Shown here piece by piece: positions 45,239 to 53,220 of a stretch of DNA of 64,000 bases. Each line of letters opens with the position of its first letter. The first letter of the stretch is position 1. This DNA is from Fibrobacter sp. UWB2 (lineage in GTDB: Bacteria > Fibrobacterota > Fibrobacteria > Fibrobacterales > Fibrobacteraceae), in assembly GCF_002210425.1 (NCBI RefSeq), contig NZ_MWQK01000004.1, positions 124,001 through 188,000 on the forward strand, in the 5' to 3' direction. The translations under genes and the position numbers were made by a program. The notes below the pieces were generated by a model. It had not been told where the DNA came from, searched no databases, and was given only the letters and a program-made list of their open reading frames with translations.

Positions 45239-46315
45239 ATGAATAAAATTATTTTCATTCTATTTTTTGCAATCGGGCTTGGAACCGCAGCAGCGGACGC
45301 AATTGTCAAGGACAAAAAAGTCAAAGAGAGCAAGCCCAAATACGCCATGACCGAAATCATGGATTTTGATGGTCAGCAAGTTCTCTTAGAAGAACGTACA
45401 GACAAAAAGTTTATCCAGGATTTATACATCGACGATTACAAATTTCCACACCCTTTTGTAGCCATGATTGGGACCGCTTTTGCGAATCACCACTCTATCG
45501 AGATTTATCCCGATGACATTTGGCTTTTGATTATGGACGGAATCCGTCTGCATATTAAATACAATCGCGATAAATTTAAAGATAAATTCGTAAAAAACGA
45601 GGCCGACACAAATCTTGTCATAAATGATAACGCTCTTACTTTGCAATCGCCACCCAGCGCATGGAAAAAGAGCATTGCACAAACATACGATTCACTTTAC
45701 CAAAAACTCCCGGAAGATACAAGAAATACGTTCGACATAGACTTTTCTACATCCACAGCAATTGACAAGTTTGTTGCAAAAGCAACGCTTATGTCCATCA
45801 GTTCGGAATATTACTCTTACTCCATACACACTTTGTGCGGGATTCCTCAAATTATCATCAAAGGAAAAAAGCGAGATTGGCAAAAGTTGAAAGATTCATT
45901 CGACAAACTTGCGCTTATTTTCGACATGCCCTGGTGGGCTAAACAAGTCGATCCGATTCTAAATGAATTTATCCAGACATTCAACAACAAGATTAACATG
46001 AATTTCTGGAGGGGAATCTACAAATATTTTCCGGAGGATCTCAGTTGCGGAGCAACCCCGCACATCAACGGATGGATAACAAAATTCTTCCCCTACATTG
46101 TCAATGGAGAACAGGAACACAGAACCAATTGGGACGAACAAATCCAATACAAAGACATTTCAGCCGGGAAAAACGATGTTTTCATTACATGGAAACATCT
46201 AGGCAACGAAATCTACTTACTATTATCCACCGGATTTTGGGGCGTTACCATCGACCCGAAAACAAAGCGTTTGAGAACAATCCGCGGATACGCGCTGACG
46301 AAGGATAGGGATTAG
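45239..46315 (+). CDS. Secreted DUF4419-type protein
   Basis: 358 residues from MNKIIFILFFAIGLGTAAADA; an ATG 15 bases upstream is less suited. The family pattern is clear: IGTAFANHHSIEIYPDDIWLLIMDGIRLHIKYN, DKFVKNE, FDIDFSTSTAIDKF, YSIHTLCGIPQIIIKGKKRDWQKL and later HINGWITKFFPY. DUF4419 proteins occur in fungi and bacteria; their activity is unknown. A signal peptide points to the periplasm or exterior here. TATATT (45227-45232) ends 6 bases before the ATG with no Shine-Dalgarno, as in the preceding gene. It overlaps the convergent zinc-ribbon gene by 4 bases. Confidence 0.82.
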   Translation: MNKIIFILFFAIGLGTAAADAIVKDKKVKESKPKYAMTEIMDFDGQQVLLEERTDKKFIQDLYIDDYKFPHPFVAMIGTAFANHHSIEIYPDDIWLLIMDGIRLHIKYNRDKFKDKFVKNEADTNLVINDNALTLQSPPSAWKKSIAQTYDSLYQKLPEDTRNTFDIDFSTSTAIDKFVAKATLMSISSEYYSYSIHTLCGIPQIIIKGKKRDWQKLKDSFDKLALIFDMPWWAKQVDPILNEFIQTFNNKINMNFWRGIYKYFPEDLSCGATPHINGWITKFFPYIVNGEQEHRTNWDEQIQYKDISAGKNDVFITWKHLGNEIYLLLSTGFWGVTIDPKTKRLRTIRGYALTKDRD

Positions 46316-46500
46316 GATTTTTTCGTTAATTTGCCGCCCGCGATGAGCACTAAAAAGGCGGCACCGCCTACACCCACAATTTTCTTGATATCGCTCCAAA
46401 ATTCGCGACGTTTTTCTTTGCACGATTCGCAAAGTTTTTCGGAGTCCTCAGCTTTATCGCAGCCGCATTTTTTGCATTTATTCCACATTTTTTGAAGCAT
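46312..46500 (-). CDS. Small zinc-ribbon membrane protein
   Basis: 62 residues from the ATG at 46500 (AAGGA 9 bases upstream; a TTG at 46506 is also in frame). The N-terminus has four or five cysteines (NKCKKCGCDKAED...LCESCKEK) forming a probable zinc ribbon, followed by a transmembrane helix (IVGVGGAAFLVLIAGG) and a basic tail. Such tiny zinc-ribbon/TM proteins are hard to classify. The real status is supported by the coherent architecture rather than length. Confidence 0.6.
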   Translation of the reverse strand: MLQKMWNKCKKCGCDKAEDSEKLCESCKEKRREFWSDIKKIVGVGGAAFLVLIAGGKLTKKS

Positions 46501-46709
46501 AGCCAAATTCCTTAATCGTTGAAGGTGAACGAGAAGTCTTTTTAAAATACCATTTTTTGTTAGGAATGAGAGTAACGGGAATCACAATTTTTGGGGGGGA
46601 TGGCATCCTCACCCAAACTTTTATATATTTGACGCCTACGGCGTCCGCGGCGACGGCTCGGTAATAAAAATATGCCAGCATATTTCTGCAACGCTCGCCT
46701 TGCACGCTT

Positions 46710-46955
46710 ATGAAGTACTGGTTTAAAGGCGAAGCCAAGGAGCAGTTTAAAATGGATTTCAAGAAATGCAGCGAAGTTTATGGATACAAATCCATTGCCG
46801 AAGTCGAAGAAGAAGAGCTTGAAGCCAAGATTAAAGATACCAAACTCGAAATGGTCGACGCCATGTTTGCTATTCCCAAATTAACTGATGCAGACATCTC
46901 TAGCATTTCAGTTTTTCCGGTAGACGACATCCAAAAGCGAAGAGCACAACGCTAA
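46710..46955 (+). CDS. Small hypothetical protein, possibly a gene remnant
   Basis: 81 residues, starting MKYWFKGEAKEQFKMDFKKC and strongly helical and charged (EVEEEELEAKIKDTKLEM). There is no Shine-Dalgarno and the upstream 200 bases contain hairpins (GACGCC/GGCGTC near 46634) and G-runs but no gene. It could be the C-terminal remnant of a longer, lost protein. A terminator hairpin follows directly, which favours genuine transcription. Confidence 0.4.
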   Translation: MKYWFKGEAKEQFKMDFKKCSEVYGYKSIAEVEEEELEAKIKDTKLEMVDAMFAIPKLTDADISSISVFPVDDIQKRRAQR

Positions 46956-46972
46956 AAAAGCAATTTGAAAAT

Positions 46973-47000
46973 CCACAGTGTTAGATTCGTGGATTTTTAT
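46973..47000 (+). terminator. Rho-independent terminator
   Basis: AAAATCCAC (46973-46981 region) and GTGGATTTT flank a 12-nt loop, followed by TATTTAG. It ends the small gene at 46710. Confidence 0.7.
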
Positions 47001-47080
47001 TTAGTTTATCTATGGCAAAATTTCAACCAAATACGGAAAATATTTAGATAGTCCGAATTTCGTTGAAATGTTTTTAGAGA

Positions 47081-47114
47081 ACGACTACAAATTTGAATAT
47101 TTGTAGTCGTTTTG
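47081..47114. terminator. Strong hairpin, terminator-like
   Basis: ACGACTACAAAT (47081-47092), loop TTGAAT, ATTTGTAGTCGT (47099-47110), then TTTT. No gene immediately upstream explains it, unless it backs up the hairpin at 46973-47000. Confidence 0.7.
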
Positions 47115-47116
47115 TA

Positions 47117-47265
47117 CAGACAAATTGCGTTAGGGATAGTGACCACTGTGTGGCGGAGACTTGCGCAAGCAAGGCTCCGTTCTAGGAGGTTAGCGGAGAG
47201 CGTAGCGAAGACGGTTGCCCCTAGAATATAGCCCGACCTTGCCCATGGGCAAGGGAACGCCCAAT
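47117..47265. repeat. Structured intergenic element, possible composite repeat or ncRNA
   Basis: GC-richer than its surroundings and full of inverted repeats: CTTGCGCAAG (47160s), CTCCG/CGGAG (47175-47198), and an 18-bp palindrome CCTTGCCCATGGGCAAGG (47237-47254). On the minus strand it begins GGGCGTTCCC and ends CCCTAACGCA. I believe related sequences recur in intergenic regions of this lineage, but I cannot confirm this here. Confidence 0.45.
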
Positions 47266-47280
47266 ACATGTCTCGTGCAA

Positions 47281-47310
47281 GGAGATTCCCCATCAGGTGG
47301 GGAATGACAA
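47281..47310 (+). repeat. REP-like palindrome, copy 4
   Basis: GGAGATTCCCCA (47281-47292), loop, TGGGGAATGACA. Same flanks and orientation as the other copies; the stem sequence differs (TTCCCC/GGGGAA) while the pairing is kept, which indicates selection on structure. Confidence 0.75.
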
Positions 47311-47467
47311 GGAAGAAGTGCTCAAGAACTATGCAAAACAGGCTTGTTATGCGCTCTGCTCCGCACTCGTCATACGAAAAAGTTCCTACATTTTCCATCA
47401 GTAACATTCTCTACCGGGATCGCCATCCCGATGGATTAACTCTCAACAAATGAGGAACAAACAAAAA

Positions 47468-48742
47468 ATGGCAAGAGCATTGATTATCGGTTGTGGCGCC
47501 GTTGCCACAGTTGCTATCAAGAAGTGCTGCACCTGCAGCGAAGTTTTTAGCGAAATCTGCATCGCCAGCCGTCATCGCGAAAATTGCGAGAAGTTGGCTC
47601 AGGAACTCCGCCCGAATACGAAGACGGTCATCACGACTGCCGCCGTGGACGCTGATAAGGCCGAGAACGTCTCTGCTCTCATTAAGCAATACAAGCCGGA
47701 CTTGGTGATGAATATCGCTCTCCCCTACCAGGACCTCGCCATCATGGATGCATGCCTTGAATGTGGCGTGAACTACATGGACACGGCTAACTACGAGCCG
47801 GAAAACATCGACGATCCGGAATGGCGCAAGGTTTACGACAAGCGCTGCAAGGAAAAGGGCTTTAGCGCCTACTTCGATTACAGCTGGCAGTGGGCTTACA
47901 AAGAAAAGTTTGAAAAGGCTGGTCTCACGGCTTTGCTCGGTTCCGGCTTTGACCCGGGTGTTTCTCAGGCATACTGCGCCTACGCCTTGAAGCACCAGTT
48001 CGATACGATTGAAGAAATCGACATTCTCGACTGCAATGGCGGCGATCACGGCTACAAGTTCGCAACGAACTTCAACCCGGAAATCAACCTCCGCGAAGTT
48101 TCTGCTCCGGGCAGCTACTGGGACACGGACGAGAACGGCAAGGGCCACTGGGTTGAAATCCCGGCCATGAGCATCAAGCGTGAATACAACTTCGCACAGG
48201 TCGGCAAGAAGGACATGTACCTTCTCCACCACGAAGAAATTGAATCCCTCGCCCAGAACATCCCGGGCATCAAGCGCATCCGCTTCTTCATGACGTTTGG
48301 CCAGAGCTACCTCGACCACATGCGTTGCCTCGAAGACGTGGGCATGCTCAGCACGCAGCCGATCAAGTTCCAGGGTCAGGACATTGTTCCGATCCAGTTC
48401 CTCAAGGCTCTCCTCCCGGACCCGGCAAGCCTCGGTCCTCGCACGGTGGGCAAGACGAACATCGGTTGCATTTTCAAGGGTACTAAGGATGGCAAGCCAA
48501 AGACTTACTATCTGTACAACGTTTGCGACCACCAGGAATGCTACAAGGAACTCGGCAGCCAGGCTATCGCCTACACGACTGGCGTTCCGGCAATGTGCGG
48601 TGCCATGATGGTGCTCACGGGCAAATGGAACAAGCCGGGTGTGCATACGGTCGAAGAGTTCGATCCGGATCCGTTCATGGAAGCCCTCACCAAATACGGT
48701 CTCCCGTGGAACGAAGATTTCAACCCGGTACTTGTGGACTAG
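47468..48742 (+). CDS. Carboxynorspermidine dehydrogenase (saccharopine dehydrogenase family)
   Basis: 424 residues from MARALIIGCGAVATVAIKKC; an ATG 18 bases upstream (47450) overlaps the GAGGAAC ribosome-binding site. The enzyme condenses aspartate semialdehyde with a diamine using NADPH to give carboxy-(nor)spermidine, the first step of the alternative spermidine route. Visible: Rossmann GCGAVATVAI, DLVMNIALPYQDLAIMDACLECGVNYMDTANYE, ALLGSGFDPGVSQAY, EIDILDCNGGDHGYKFATNFNPEINLREVSAPG. It is followed 3 bases later by arginine decarboxylase, which supplies agmatine. A carboxynorspermidine decarboxylase gene is not visible here. Confidence 0.88.
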   Translation: MARALIIGCGAVATVAIKKCCTCSEVFSEICIASRHRENCEKLAQELRPNTKTVITTAAVDADKAENVSALIKQYKPDLVMNIALPYQDLAIMDACLECGVNYMDTANYEPENIDDPEWRKVYDKRCKEKGFSAYFDYSWQWAYKEKFEKAGLTALLGSGFDPGVSQAYCAYALKHQFDTIEEIDILDCNGGDHGYKFATNFNPEINLREVSAPGSYWDTDENGKGHWVEIPAMSIKREYNFAQVGKKDMYLLHHEEIESLAQNIPGIKRIRFFMTFGQSYLDHMRCLEDVGMLSTQPIKFQGQDIVPIQFLKALLPDPASLGPRTVGKTNIGCIFKGTKDGKPKTYYLYNVCDHQECYKELGSQAIAYTTGVPAMCGAMMVLTGKWNKPGVHTVEEFDPDPFMEALTKYGLPWNEDFNPVLVD

Positions 48743-48745
48743 GCA

Positions 48746-50644
48746 ATGAAAAAATGGCGCATTGACGATTCCCGAGATCTTTACAACGTAAAGGGCTGGG
48801 GCGTAAGTTACTTTGACATTAACGACAAGGGCCACGCAACGGTTTCGCCGATCAAGAATGGCGGTCCGAGCATCGACCTTTACGAGCTCGTGCAGGAACT
48901 TTCCTTGCGCGATGTTTCGACTCCTGTGTTGTTGCGCTTCCCGGATATTCTGGACAGCCGCATCGAAAAGATTCACGAGTGCTTCACAAAGGCGACGACT
49001 GAATATGGCTACAAGGGTGGCCATTACAGCATCTTCCCAATCAAGGTGAACCAGCAGCGCGCGGTCTTGGAAGAAGTGGTGAGTCACGGTTCCAAGTTCA
49101 ACATCGGCCTTGAGGCAGGTTCCAAGCCGGAACTCCACGCGGTACTTGCGAACATGGAAAATCCGGACGCGTTGATTATCTGCAACGGCTACAAGGACGA
49201 AGACTTTATCGAGCTTGCTCTCCTCGCACAGAAGATGGGCAAGAAGATTTTCATTGTCGTCGAAAAGATGAACGAGCTTCACTTGGTTGTTGACTTGTCT
49301 CGTCGAATCGGCGTGCGCCCGAACATCGGTATTCGCATCAAGCTTGCAAGCTCTGGTAGCGGCAAGTGGGAAGAATCCGGCGGATACCACAGCAAGTTCG
49401 GTCTGAACAGTTCTGAACTTTTGGAAGCTCTCGACTACATCAAAGAAGAGAAGATGGAAGACTGCATGAAGCTCATCCACTTCCACTTGGGTAGCCAGAT
49501 TACGAACATTCGCCATATCAAGAATGGACTCCGCGAAGTTTCGCAGTTCTACGTCCAAATTAGAAAGATGGGCATGGGCCTTGAATTCGTGGACGTGGGC
49601 GGCGGCTTGGGCGTGGATTACGATGGCACGCGCAGTTCTAACGCGAGCTCCGTGAACTATTCCATCCAGGAATACGCAAACGACGTTGTGTACGCGATGT
49701 TCGAAGCATGCGAAAACGCCGATGTTCCTCACCCGAATATCATTGCAGAATCGGGCCGTGCTCTTTCGGCTCACCATTCCATCTTGGTGTTCAACGTGCT
49801 TGAAACGGCTGGCCAGGCATTCTTTGACGAAAGCGTTCACGAAATTAGCGATGACGCTCCGGAAGCACTGAAGGACTTGTACGGCATTTACAAGAGCCTT
49901 TCTCCGAAGAACTTGCTCGAAAGCTGGCATGACGCCATGCAGATTAACGACGACACCTTGAGCGGTTTCAAGATGGGCGACGTGGATTTGCAGACGCGCG
50001 CTATGAGCGAACGTTTGTTCTGGAGCATTGCCCGCAAGGTGGACTTGCTCGCACGCGACTTGCGCCATCCGCCTTATGAATTGAGCGAACTCCCGCGCTT
50101 GCTTGCCGAAAAGTACTTCTGCAACTTCAGCCTTTTCCAGAGCCTCCCGGACAGCTGGGGCGTGGATCAGGTGTTCCCGATTATGCCGATCCAGCGTTTG
50201 GACGAAGAGCCGACGATTGAGACGACGATTCAGGACGTGACTTGCGATAGCGATGGCAAGATTGACATGTTCGTTCGCGGTGGCGAAGTGGCACGCACCA
50301 TTCCGCTCCACCCGATCAAGAAGGACGAGCCGTACTTTATCGCGGTTTACCTCGTCGGTGCATACCAGGAAATTCTCGGTGACCTCCACAACCTCTTTGG
50401 CGATACGAACGCTGTGCATATTGTCTGCAACGACAAGGGCGGCTACGATATTGACAAGGTGATTGACGGTGAATCCGTGGAAGACGTGCTCGACTACGTG
50501 AACTTCAGCGACAAGGCTCTTGTCCGCAACATGGAAAACTGGGTCACGCGCTCTGTGAAGGAAGGAAAGATTACGCTTCAGGAAGGCAAGGAATTCTTGA
50601 ACATCTATCGTTCCGGACTTTACGGGTACACGTATCTGGAATAA
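48746..50644 (+). CDS. speA: Biosynthetic arginine decarboxylase
   Basis: 632 residues, normal for SpeA, the fold-type III PLP enzyme that turns arginine into agmatine. The TIM-barrel domain carries the PLP lysine in IFPIKVNQQ (about residue 100), FNIGLEAGSKPEL, HFHLGSQI (about 248-255), DVGGGLGVDYDG (phosphate-binding glycines) and ESGRALSAHHSILVF. The C-terminal domain includes FCNFSLFQSLPDSWGVDQVFPIMPI and the VTCDSDGKID motif that supplies the active-site cysteine/aspartate. Translation is likely coupled to the dehydrogenase (3-base gap). Confidence 0.96.
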   Translation: MKKWRIDDSRDLYNVKGWGVSYFDINDKGHATVSPIKNGGPSIDLYELVQELSLRDVSTPVLLRFPDILDSRIEKIHECFTKATTEYGYKGGHYSIFPIKVNQQRAVLEEVVSHGSKFNIGLEAGSKPELHAVLANMENPDALIICNGYKDEDFIELALLAQKMGKKIFIVVEKMNELHLVVDLSRRIGVRPNIGIRIKLASSGSGKWEESGGYHSKFGLNSSELLEALDYIKEEKMEDCMKLIHFHLGSQITNIRHIKNGLREVSQFYVQIRKMGMGLEFVDVGGGLGVDYDGTRSSNASSVNYSIQEYANDVVYAMFEACENADVPHPNIIAESGRALSAHHSILVFNVLETAGQAFFDESVHEISDDAPEALKDLYGIYKSLSPKNLLESWHDAMQINDDTLSGFKMGDVDLQTRAMSERLFWSIARKVDLLARDLRHPPYELSELPRLLAEKYFCNFSLFQSLPDSWGVDQVFPIMPIQRLDEEPTIETTIQDVTCDSDGKIDMFVRGGEVARTIPLHPIKKDEPYFIAVYLVGAYQEILGDLHNLFGDTNAVHIVCNDKGGYDIDKVIDGESVEDVLDYVNFSDKALVRNMENWVTRSVKEGKITLQEGKEFLNIYRSGLYGYTYLE

Positions 50645-50691
50645 AGTTACTAGATACTCGTTAATAGTTACTAGTAGATTCGCGGAAGTCA

Positions 50692-51558
50692 ATGGAACGG
50701 AACAACTACAAGATTGCGATTTTGCTAGCCACTTACAATGGCGGCAAGTACATCTGGGAACAGCTTGAATCGCTGTTCCAGCAATCTTGTAAACAGTTCC
50801 ATTTGTATGTTCGTGATGACGGCTCCTCGGACGATACGATGAAAATCGTCGAGCAATTTCACGGAATGTTTCCAGACAGAGTTACGATTTTAAAAGACTC
50901 GCAAAAGCACAGAGGCGCGGCGAAGTCTTTTATGTATTTGCTCGAAAATGTGGATTCCGAGTATTACATGTTCTGCGACCAGGACGATATTTGGTTGCTG
51001 GAGAAAATTGAGAAAACTCTTGCTCGGATGAAGGAAATCGAGAAGGCTGTTGCCGAAGCCCCGAAAGTTGTCATGGATGGAACTGCCGCGAAAAACGTGC
51101 CGATTCTCGTAGCGACGGATTTGGGCATTGTCGACGAACAACTTAATTTACTTTCGGAATCGTTCAACAAAGATTTGAAAATTGACGTTTTCCGCAAGCA
51201 CCCAGAATTAATTTGTGTGCGCCACGTGGTCACCGGTTGCACGATGATGTTCAACCGCGCCGCAAAATTGGCAGCACTCCCGATGTCTCCTCTCGCAACC
51301 ATGCACGACGAATGGGTCGCCCTTTGCGTCCACTTCAAAGGCGGAGTCATTTCGATTCTCGACGACTCGACGATTCTTTACCGTCAGCACACCAGCAATA
51401 CGCTTGGCGCAGAACAGGCCCGCAAAGGCTTTTTCGCACGAGCCATCGCACGTGCAGGGCAAAAACAGTTCTTCCAAGTCGCAAAATTGCTCCACAAGGA
51501 TTTCGGATTATCGTACTTAAAGTTCTTGATGTACAAAATTTTGTATAGTTGGTTCTAG
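50692..51558 (+). CDS. Family 2 glycosyltransferase (1 of 3)
   Basis: 288 residues. GT-A fold transferase: ILLATYNGGKYIWEQLESLFQQ, nucleotide-sugar loop YVRDDGSSDDT, and the DxD-type MFCDQDDIWL. The later MHDEWVALCVHFKGG matches the HDxW motif seen in rhamnosyltransferase-like GT2 enzymes. Such proteins add sugars to O-antigen or other surface polysaccharides at the cytoplasmic face. It opens a tandem run of three related GT2 genes with 2-9 base gaps. Its leader contains repeated GTTACTAG/CTAGTA motifs. Confidence 0.9.
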   Translation: MERNNYKIAILLATYNGGKYIWEQLESLFQQSCKQFHLYVRDDGSSDDTMKIVEQFHGMFPDRVTILKDSQKHRGAAKSFMYLLENVDSEYYMFCDQDDIWLLEKIEKTLARMKEIEKAVAEAPKVVMDGTAAKNVPILVATDLGIVDEQLNLLSESFNKDLKIDVFRKHPELICVRHVVTGCTMMFNRAAKLAALPMSPLATMHDEWVALCVHFKGGVISILDDSTILYRQHTSNTLGAEQARKGFFARAIARAGQKQFFQVAKLLHKDFGLSYLKFLMYKILYSWF

Positions 51559-51560
51559 GT

Positions 51561-52262
51561 ATGAGAAGAAGCATTTGCATGGCGACCTACAATGGCGCCA
51601 AATACATCAAGGAACAGCTGGACAGCATTATTCCGCAGCTTAGAGAAGATGACGAGCTCATCGTTTCTGACGACGCCTCGAAAGACGACACTCTGAAAAT
51701 CATTGAAAGCTACAACGATCCACGCATCAAAATTTTCCACAACGAAAATCACGGCGTTGCACACAACTTTGAAAACGCCATGCGACAGGCTACGGGTGAC
51801 TTGATTTACTTTGCCGACCAAGACGACGTCTGGTTGCCGGGCAAGCTCGACAAGATGGAAAAGTTCCTCACGGAAGGCGGCTATGACACGATTCTTTGCA
51901 ACTGCTCGCTCGTCGATGCCAACTTGAACGTGATCAAGGAACGCCATTACGATGAAAAATGGCCGATGAAAAAATCGCTCTTGCGAAACATCATCAACAA
52001 TTGTTGGCTCGGCGCTTGCATGTGCTTTACCAAACAAGTGAAAGACGCTTGCATGCCGTTCCCGCCGAAAGTTGTCGCGCATGATTTGTGGGTCTCGTAT
52101 TACGCACAAAAGCATTTCAAGTGCGGCTACCAAGACGAAGTTTTGCAGCTTTACCGCCGTCACGAAAACACAGTCTCGTTCACGGGCGGCAAGAGCACGA
52201 ACAGCCTCTATTTTAGAATCGCATACCGCGCTTACCTCGCGTGGCATATCCTTTGGCGTTAG
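51561..52262 (+). CDS. Family 2 glycosyltransferase (2 of 3)
   Basis: 233 residues, shortest of the three. ICMATYNGAKYIKEQLDSIIPQL, IVSDDASKDDT, YFADQDDVWLPGKLDKM and VVAHDLWVSYYAQKH give the same pattern as its neighbours. It lacks the extra C-terminal helices of the others. The ATG at 51561 is preferred to a TTG 12 bases upstream that overlaps the preceding stop. Two bases separate it from the first GT2 gene, so all three are one transcript. Confidence 0.9.
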   Translation: MRRSICMATYNGAKYIKEQLDSIIPQLREDDELIVSDDASKDDTLKIIESYNDPRIKIFHNENHGVAHNFENAMRQATGDLIYFADQDDVWLPGKLDKMEKFLTEGGYDTILCNCSLVDANLNVIKERHYDEKWPMKKSLLRNIINNCWLGACMCFTKQVKDACMPFPPKVVAHDLWVSYYAQKHFKCGYQDEVLQLYRRHENTVSFTGGKSTNSLYFRIAYRAYLAWHILWR

Positions 52263-52271
52263 GCGTAAAGC

Positions 52272-53213
52272 ATGAAAATTTGCATCACACTCGCAACTTA
52301 TAACGGAGAAAAGTATCTCGCGCAGATGCTTGATTCTTTGGTCGCGCAGACAAAACCTGCCGATGTTATAATAGCAGTGGATGACGGTTCCAAAGATTCT
52401 ACATGCGAAATTTTGGAAAGTTATAAAGACAAGCTCCCGCTAGAAATCACCAAGTTTGAAAAGAACAGAGGGCACCGCGCATCGTTTTCGACTGCATTGG
52501 AAAAGGCAAGCAAATTACTCGCTGACGACGACTTGATTTTCCTTGCCGACCAAGATGACATTTGGCTCCCGAATAAATTAGAAGTGATGAGCCAGAAGAT
52601 TGGCGACAGTTCCATGATTTTTGGCGATGCCGAAATTATCGATGGAGACGGAGTCGTCACAGAATCATCGTGGCGAAAGAAGGCGTGCATTGTTGAGCAC
52701 TTGAGCCAGCAAGCGCTTCTTACAGGCTACACGAATGTAACCGGTTGTATGGTTGCTTTCAAGGCAAGGCTTTTGAAGACTGCGCTACCGATTCCGCAAG
52801 AGGTCCCCGTACACGACCAATGGATTACGCTTTGCGCAACCGCAGAAAATGGTTACCGAGCTATCGCAGATAAAGTTATTCAGTACCGCATTCATGGCAA
52901 CAACGCCATCGGTGAAGGCAACAAAACTTGGAGTGAAAAGCTCCAGACGAATTTGCAATGGGCAAAGGCAGTCAAAGGCTCGAACCTTTTCGAGAAACTG
53001 CCAGACGAAAGCCGCCGATTCTTGGACAAGTTCATTCTGTTCTTGGAATTACGCTTTAGCCATGCGTTTTTATCGCCGCTATGGTTCCCTTGGATTTTAA
53101 AGAACGCCCGTAATATTTATCCGCAGGTTCACAGCGCCCCCAAAATGATTGCACGAATTCTGTTCTCGTTCGTGGGCGTCTCGACCGCCAAAAAATTTTT
53201 CAATAAGAAATAA
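52272..53213 (+). CDS. Family 2 glycosyltransferase (3 of 3)
   Basis: 313 residues. ITLATYNGEKYLAQMLDSLVAQT, VDDGSKDST, IFLADQDDIWLPNKLEVM and VPVHDQWITLCATAENGY match the two upstream genes, so the cluster arose by duplication. The C-terminal region (about 240-313) is basic and aromatic, probably for membrane association. The three could add successive sugars of one glycan. It is followed 7 bases later by nudC. Confidence 0.9.
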   Translation: MKICITLATYNGEKYLAQMLDSLVAQTKPADVIIAVDDGSKDSTCEILESYKDKLPLEITKFEKNRGHRASFSTALEKASKLLADDDLIFLADQDDIWLPNKLEVMSQKIGDSSMIFGDAEIIDGDGVVTESSWRKKACIVEHLSQQALLTGYTNVTGCMVAFKARLLKTALPIPQEVPVHDQWITLCATAENGYRAIADKVIQYRIHGNNAIGEGNKTWSEKLQTNLQWAKAVKGSNLFEKLPDESRRFLDKFILFLELRFSHAFLSPLWFPWILKNARNIYPQVHSAPKMIARILFSFVGVSTAKKFFNKK

Positions 53214-53220
53214 AAATCCT

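Larger units (their letters stand above)
47001..47467. other. Gene-poor intergenic region rich in palindromes
   Basis: No convincing gene. It contains a 12-bp perfect hairpin ACGACTACAAAT/ATTTGTAGTCGT with a T-tail (47081-47114), a complex structured stretch at 47117-47265, and REP copy 4 (47281-47310). Reading frames here (for example a minus-strand frame across 47006-47407) merely translate these repeats. Confidence 0.6.

Noticed and set aside
46478-46762. Minus-strand frame of 94 residues
   Set aside because: It overlaps the zinc-ribbon gene and runs through G-runs and a hairpin; no coherent domain.
47006-47407. Minus-strand frame of 133 residues in the intergenic region
   Set aside because: It translates palindromic repeats and hairpins; no RBS or protein-like composition.
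47411-50692. 1093-residue open frame antisense to the dehydrogenase and speA
   Set aside because: Both sense genes are clear families. Their C-ending, biased codons avoid stops on the opposite strand. The antisense product shows no domains.
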